From: Odontesthes bonariensis
Taxonomy: Eukaryota; Chordata; Actinopteri; Atheriniformes; Atherinopsidae
DNA length: 64,000 bases
Direction of reading: 5' to 3'
Assembly: GCF_027942865.1 (NCBI RefSeq)
Contig: NC_134509.1
Span: 23,928,697-23,992,696, forward strand
Made by a program: the position numbers and the translations under genes
Shown here: positions 58,099 through 64,000 of the stretch, in pieces
Numbering within the stretch: the first letter of the stretch is position 1
Layout of the letters: each line of letters begins with the position of its first letter
Notes under the pieces: model-generated
Told to the model about the DNA's origin: nothing
Seen by the model: only the letters and a program-made list of their open reading frames with translations
The model's database searches: none

Positions 58099-58591
58099 TG
58101 TGGGACATCCAGTAACTTTGCAGTGTCCCTATCCACCTCAACACCAGAAAAACAGGAAGTTCCTCTGTAAAGGAGACCAACGCAACAACTGCAGAGACAT
58201 GACGAGTCAAAGCAGGTTCACACTTCACAATGCCTCCTCCAACTCTTTCTCAGTGACCATCGCAGAGCTGGAAGCAGGTGATGCTGGAACGTACTGGTGT
58301 GGCTCAGACTCACAGTGGAGTTTTGGAAACTACACCAAGATTCACTTGTCACAGGGTAAGATAATTAGAAAATAATAAAAAATATGAGTAAAAAAACAAT
58401 AAATGAGACTGTAGAATTATAGGTTCAAACTTTGATCCAAAGACTTGTGTCCTGATGCATTTTAAGTGAAATAAACAGAATATATTATTATTCTGAGATA
58501 TTAAAAGTCAATTTGGTGTAATACTTTTCTCTGACAGTGATCCTGACCACAACTGCTGGAGGGGTTACATCTCCATCACAAAATGTCCCAA

Positions 58592-60595
58592 GTAAATTCA
58601 TTTCACATTTGTGTGTTTATTAGAATTAGTTGTTTTGTTACACCTCTGTAAGGAGGATCAAAAATGAAGTCCCTAATGTAAACTATCTAATCTTATATGC
58701 AGAGTTGATTTAAGGTTGAGTTGATGCCAGTGGCTCTCAGCCTGAGAGGATGAGTCCCCAAAGAGCCACTGCCGGGTATGTGCAGATGAGCAGGGGTAAC
58801 ATGTATTGCTTGGATATGATCTGAATTAATGAACATGAGTTACAAGTATAAACTAGAAAGCTGCAAGCAGCTGTGAGCGGGACCGAGGTGTGCGTACGTT
58901 GGGATGTGTGTACGTTGGGGCATAGGCTGGACGCTGGAGCTGCAGCTCTGCCCACACGCACGATACCCTCTGCGTACGTACGAGCACATAATAACCCCAA
59001 TGCGGAGGGGTTTTTGAACATTTCTAGGGGGCGCCACTGAGCCATTTTGCTCCGCCCACACACAATACCCTTTAAATACGTACGAGGTCGTCAAGGTGGA
59101 CGTGTATGCCAAGTTTCATGACCTTGCAATGATGATGAGGCTTTCAAATCACAAACGCCATCACACGATTTTCACCGCCTGGCCACGCCCACACTGTTCA
59201 GATTTTGGAAAAGTATTTCCATGAAGTTTTGCCCCCATGTCTTAAGAGTAACCTGGCTAAGTTTGAAGCTTGTAGCATTACATTTGTAGGAGGAGTTTGA
59301 TAAAATGTGAGGTGTGGAAAAAAAAGACATTTCCGACTACCATTAGGTGGCGCTGTAGGTGGATATCACAATTCTATATGTGCGCGTTCAGGCTGGGTCC
59401 AGCAATCACCGTATGAAGTTTGGGACAGATTGGATAATGTATGTGGGAGTTATAAGCGACTTAATTTTTCATGGCGAGTCATAAATTTGAGGCGTCGCCA
59501 TTGCCACGCCCTTTGAGGTTTGAAAAAGTTTTTCCATGATTTTATCCCCCCATGTCTTAGGAATTACCTGGCAAAGTTTGAAGCTTTGAAAAAGTTTCTC
59601 CATGAATTTCCCCCCCATGTCTTAGGAGTAACCTGGCCAAGTTTGAAGTCTGTAGCACGAAATCTGTAGGACAAGTTCAATCTTATGCAAGGCGTAGAAT
59701 CGGTCAAAAATGGCACGAAAATGCACTTTCCATCCAAAATGGCCGCCTTCCTGTGGACATGGGACCATGGCGGCATGACACTTTTTTGTGCGTCTGGGCA
59801 TGATGATTGAGTGTACCGAATTTCGTCGTCCAACGCAAAAGTAACCCCAATGCGGGGACCATTTTTAAGCATCGAAGGGGGCGCTACAGAGTCAATGAGC
59901 GACTCCCAAAAATATAAAGTTTAGATTCTTTCATGTCGTCGACTGGCACGTGGCGCTCGCGAAATTTCCTGAGTTTCGCATACCTTTTGCAAAGAATAAG
60001 AATAATGGAGAAAAATAAAAATAATAATAAACCTTACAGATACAATAGGGTCCTTGCAGTTTCACTGCTCGGTCCCTAAATATTTCAGTCATGTCCAGAG
60101 TACATGTCTGTAAACAGACCCTGAAGCTCTGTGATGCTGAATTTGTCATTTAGCCATAACAAGTTTTCCCTGTTGAGTGTAGCCCAGTCGATCGTTTCAT
60201 AAGTAGCTTACAAGAAGTTTTGCCATTATTTTGAACATAGAGTCGTTGTTTTGACTGCTAACAGGGTTTTTTTTCATTCCAATTACATCAATTAAACCCC
60301 CTTAACTATACTCAGGAGCAGTATGGCCTTTAAACAGCAGTCGTGTCACTTGAGTCGTCCTACATCTGTATAGTACTTATATTTCCTCTTTTTTTTGTTT
60401 TTTTCAGTTCCCTATCATTGTTACTGTCATGTGACAGACACAGTGTGTATGTGTGTTAGACTGCAGGCCTATAGAGTATAGGCCACATGTTTGGTGTAAT
60501 TTCTTGTGCACCATGCATTCTACCACTGTGTGTGTATGTGTGTTTGTAAAGTGTGCTGTGTATACTTATGGTGTTTTGTATTTTCCTCTTTCTAG
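58592..60595 (+). other. gene D intron between stalk and TM exons
   Basis: About 2 kb, of which 58858-60082 is an inserted repeat element (listed separately). The rest has no recognised feature. Confidence 0.65.
58858..60082. mobile_element. fish interspersed element with CTGCAAGCAGC/GGGACCGAG ends, in gene D intron
   Basis: The left end has AAGCTGCAAGCAGCTGTGAG and CGGGACCGAGG. The right end has GGGTCCTTGCAGTTTCACTG and CTCGGTCCCTAAAT, whose reverse complement again gives GGGACCGAG and CTGCAAGGACCC. The inside has paired blocks such as CATGTCTTAGGAGTAACCTG (near 59240, 59552, 59615), AAGTTTGAAG and GGGGGCGC. The pattern is a common teleost repeat; I do not know its class. No intact ORF. Confidence 0.7.
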
Positions 60596-60967
60596 ATATG
60601 ACTTTATTTTATGTTCTACCTGCAGTCCTGGTTCTACTGTTGATCCTAGCATTTGTCCTTCTGATGGTTTTTAAAAAAAATCTAAGAAAGTTGCAAGGTA
60701 AATTCTACATGTGAGAACATGTGACCACACTCACACACACTCACACACACATAGAAACTCTGAGAAAACTACAAAAGCAACATCGTTTATTTCATTGTTT
60801 CAGTAGGTGGTGTCACAATGAAACCAATGAACGCTGCTGATTCAGGAAGGGAGATGACAGTTAATGATATACGTAAACAAGGCTGCAAGTCCAAAACTTT
60901 TCAAGCTGCCTACACTGTAATTGATATTTATTGTGTGTCTCATTCTTTTCAGACTTATGGCATCTAA

Positions 60968-61479
60968 GATGAGCTACCAAACATGAACTCTTCCAGTGCG
61001 CAGAGCAACTTGAATCCTGATATCTACTTCACCTATCTAACTTAACTTCATCACAACTGAACATCTGTAACTTTTTGATACCATCTGAAGAGAGTTTGAA
61101 ACGTCTCAGCTGTCAGATCAGACTGGTGATCTGTTCAGAGTGTACCTCACTTCTCACCCAATAGCTACAGCTAATTAAAGAGTGGATATTTTAAGATTTG
61201 AGGACCTCATGTGCTTTACACTTAGCAATGCAAATGTAGGATTGATGATTTAGCTGTTAGTGGGACTCCAAATGTAAAGTCTATCCTCTGAGACTAACAT
61301 AAGAAATTGAGACGTTAAGTTCAGTAAACTTAATAAAGGTTACATTTTTAGGAAACTGGTTTCCTATTGTGTATGTGCAATATCATTTTCACACGATGAT
61401 TCATCTTGCTAGGCTCCAAGCTATCAAAACAACAAATATTCAGACCAATCACTGTCTGATACTGGCACTTAGACATTAC
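60968..61479. other. 3' flank of gene D
   Basis: An AATAAA hexamer at about 61331 could end the gene D transcript. Nothing else recognised. Confidence 0.4.
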
Positions 61480-62560
61480 AATATGGTCATTTTGCAGACG
61501 CTTTTAACCAAAGCGACTTACAATAAATGCGTTCAACATCGGTAGGCAAAAGAACTTCAGGTCACAAGAAATCATAAGTGCATTTCCTTCCAAAACCAAA
61601 CAGCTAAGAGCAAAACTAGTGCTAGAGTAAGTGCAATAAGTCAGGTACCTAGACAGATGGGAAGACTATTTAGAAAACAAAGACAATTTAGGATTCAATA
61701 TAAACACAAGAAACTTGTGCTAAAGAAAATAAAAAATTAAAATAAAATAAAGGAATCATTGGGTCATCAGGTGGGAACCTCCTTCCATCAGTGTTTCGTC
61801 TAGTTGGGCCCACGACACCTCCAGGAGGCTAGACAATGACCACTGGCGTCCCAGAGTCACCCCCCTAATGCCAGCCAACACTGCCCCTCACACCACAACC
61901 ACCATAATCTACCTCAGCCTCTCACCAACTACACACCAGTCACAGTGGGGTGGGGATGCAAACCCTGGTTCGGGTAGGGGAAGAATTAAAAGAGGTAAGA
62001 AAAGCAGGAATGGGATTCAAACCCTGGTTCGGGTAGGGGGTAATGAAAATATAGAGGGTGCCAGTGGTGGAGGAAACAATAAGTGCGTAAGGAACTAGGA
62101 CGGAGCAGGTGATGTCCTAAGAGGGCGGATCAGGGTGGTGTTTCCTGAAGAGATGGGTTTTCAGCCTGCGGCGAAAGATGGGCAGCAACTCAGCTGTCCT
62201 GACATCAGTCGGGAGATCGTTCCACCATCGGGGTGCCAGAACAGAGAAAAGCCGTGACCGTGTCGATCGTGCACAGGGACCCCTGAGTGACGGGGCAGCC
62301 AGGCGCCTGGAGGCCGCAGAGCGAAGTGGTCGGACGGGGGTGTAGGGCCTGGAGGTATGAAGGAGCTTTTCCTTCCACTGCCCTGTAGGCTAGCACCAGA
62401 GTCTTAAACTGGATGCGAGCAGCTACAGGGAGCCAGTGTAGAGAGCGGAGAAGGGGAGTGGTGTGGGAGAACTTGGAGAGGTTGAACACCAGACGAGCAG
62501 CAGCTTTCTGAACCAGCTCCAGAGGTCTGATGGCAAAAAGGCACATCCTTTTTAGGATGT
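61480..62560 (-). mobile_element. L2-like LINE, 3' fragment with C-terminal reverse transcriptase remnant
   Basis: On the - strand, 62546-62205 reads Q-K-A-A-A-R-L-V-F-N, S-H-T-T-P-L-L-R-S-L-H-W-L-P-V and K-T-L-V-L-A-Y, the conserved C-terminal segment of L2/Rex-like LINE ORF2. Lower coordinates end in TTTGCAGACGCTTTTAACCA and AAGCGACTTACAATAA, a 3' end found in many fish repeats. Upstream RT is absent. A direct repeat, CAAACCCTGGTTCGGGTAGG, occurs near 61958 and 62007. Confidence 0.8.
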
Positions 62561-64000
62561 GTTTGGTGTTTTTTGGCTTGTAAATGATGCTGCTGATAAA
62601 AGCTCATCTTCCTGCAGGCCTACAAATAACTTTGCTGTTTTTTTTGCTCTGTTTTGGTGTTACTGTGTTGTTGTCATTTCCATGTTGTGTTGAGTTTATC
62701 TTGGCTTGTCTATTTAGTTTCATGACCATATTCCTGTTTTATATCCACAGTCTGTTCCTTGAATTGTCTCTGGGTCAGGTTTAATAATAGTTTTTTTTGG
62801 GGTTAGGAAGGTTCCTTCTGGAGTGAAATGACCTGGAGGTATTTAAATAGCAGGCATGATAAAAGCTGTTTGAATTCTCTAAATACTAAGGAAATGATCT
62901 TCAGTGCTTCCTTTCGTATCTCCTTTAGCATAGGAAACACTAAACCCCCCTTTTTGAGAGGAAAGCCGGATCAGTCCGGCCCACATTTCCTTGCTATTGC
63001 AACATTCAAAACGATATTCAGTTATATTTATACAGTCATACCAACTGGGATTTGTGTAGATAAATATGAGGACAGGAGGGTGAGTGTAGAACAACCTGTG
63101 ACAACAATGTATTTCACTTTTCTGCCCTTTTTTTCATACCATAATTATATGCCTTGATGATAAAGTCTTATTTTGCTAACATGATCATGCCTCTGTATAA
63201 CAACCTGATAATATTCCATTAAATAAGTATCTCAAACACTTTTTGGATTAATTCGTTGAACAAATGTAGTTTTGCTGTGGCCGACACACATCACAGTTCA
63301 GTGCAAGCATGGTCAGAATCTCATCGTAGCACAGTCATCTTTTACTAAGATTTTAAGAATTTCTTTTCTCGTAACATTTTCCAATGAGGTCAAGGAAAAA
63401 GATCATTCTTTTATTAGTCTTCCTGCACACCAGGACTCTACTGTCCAGTTACCTCACCTGCCCTTTGTTTGTCATCGGCTTCCTCTGCATAGATACTTAG
63501 AGGTTTTCTTTGTTCAGAGCCAGATCCTCTTCGTTGCTCCCTGATAATAGTGAGGCTTGTGTTTTAACCTCTGCTTAGTTTGTTCGTTTAGATTTTTGTT
63601 CCTTGGACCTCCTGCTGTGGCAGTGTCTTTGGTTTGCTTCAATAAAGTTTTGGTTCATCGTCGTGAAATTATATTTCACTGTTTACATAATGCATTTTTA
63701 TCTTATTGCCAAATGTTACTGAACACTCTGATATCCCCCTTTTATGTATATTTTTCCCGTAAGATGTCTGAAAATCGTCATGGTTAGTGCGCTAAAGGCA
63801 GGATGTCTTGTAATGTAATGCAGCTGAGTGATAATTACAGGTCACCACCAGAATGAAAGCAATAACAAATTGAAACATTTGCATGATTATGATAACAACT
63901 TGCAGACTTATAAATTCTCTATTTGCAACATGCACCACAAAGGCCCAAAGGTTCCACTATCAGATTAAAACCACGCTGGAATTTTGTAAAAATCTCATAC
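62561..64000. other. end of window, unassigned
   Basis: No gene found. About 63420-63660 (ending AATAAAGTTTTGGTTCATCG) resembles the end of an LTR or other repeat, but no partner or coding region is present to prove it. Confidence 0.35.

Larger units (their letters stand above)
56498..60967 (+). pseudogene. gene D: CD300/pIgR-like, D2 and D3 exons broken, probable pseudogene
   Basis: Exons: leader 56498-56534, D1 56687-57013, D2 57609-57933, D3 58072-58355, stalk 58538-58591, TM 60596-60697 and tail pieces near 60804 and 60953-60967. Leader and D1 are intact and almost identical to gene A. D2 has a CAA-to-TAA change and a 7-base net gain from an inverted copy. D3 lacks 10 bases near its start, shifting its frame. 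The TM exon is open (F-Y-V-L-P-A-V-L-V-L-L-L-I-L-A-F-V-L-L) and no charge lies in the span. The tail ends soon after T-Y-G-I. D2 exon skipping would keep phase, but the D3 shift would remain, so a full receptor cannot be made from the visible exons. A single-domain D1 product remains conceivable. Most D2 and D3 sequence is otherwise conserved, so the damage is young. Confidence 0.82.

Noticed and set aside
63420-63660. Possible solo LTR ending in AATAAAG
   Set aside because: No paired repeat, target duplication or coding region could be shown.

Overview
The window is vertebrate, almost certainly teleost fish, nuclear DNA. It has spliced genes with GT-AG introns, CA/GT microsatellites, many Tc1/mariner, TTAA-flanked MITE, L2-like LINE and DIRS elements of the kind common in fish, and fish-type CD300/pIgR-like immune receptors. 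All host genes found are on the + strand.

Layout. 1-7.5 kb: the last six exons of b3gntl1, a glycosyltransferase-like gene whose 5' part lies outside the window. 7.5-13.6 kb: its 3' flank and an intergenic region with a Tc1 relic. 13.6-17.3 kb: complete five-exon metrnl (meteorin-like, secreted, 293 aa). b3gntl1 and metrnl are also neighbours in human (17q25.3), so this is old conserved linkage. 17.9-19.5 kb: a decayed Tc1/mariner element with both ends. 22.4-24.0 kb: a three-deep nest of DNA elements carrying a GC-rich 12-bp minisatellite.

24.3-61.0 kb: four tandem genes, here called A, B, C and D, for CD300/CMRF35-like (pIgR-like) Ig receptors. The common plan is leader, one to three Ig V-type exons (D1, D2, D3), stalk, transmembrane (TM) exon and cytoplasmic exons, with phase-1 Ig exons. 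Gene A (24.4-33.2 kb) has a complete reading frame of 456 codons over eight exons; its tail has four Y-x-N motifs. Gene B (42.5-45.5 kb) lacks D2 and has a stop just before its membrane span. Gene C (50.2-54.3 kb) has intact Ig exons, but a stop inside the membrane span and a tail with no tyrosine. Gene D (56.5-61.0 kb) has a D2 exon broken by a nonsense change and an inverted-copy (template-switch-like) mutation, and a 10-bp deletion in D3. A, C and D are very similar and probably arose by recent duplication or gene conversion. The few differences in D1 and D2 are nearly all amino-acid changing.

Two large retroelements interrupt the cluster. A 4.2-kb non-LTR retrotransposon with two intact ORFs sits in the D1-D2 intron of gene A; it has a 7-bp target duplication, and gene D gives the empty site. 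A 5.75-kb DIRS-type tyrosine-recombinase retrotransposon sits between A and B on the - strand, with 146-bp inverted terminal repeats and a textbook internal complementary region. L2-like LINE remnants, TTAA-flanked MITEs and other repeats fill the remaining spaces.

Inferred picture: a rapidly evolving receptor cluster in which ectodomains are kept or diversified while anchors and signalling tails are lost, leaving perhaps one signalling receptor (A), two possible soluble or tail-less forms (B, C) and one probable pseudogene (D).
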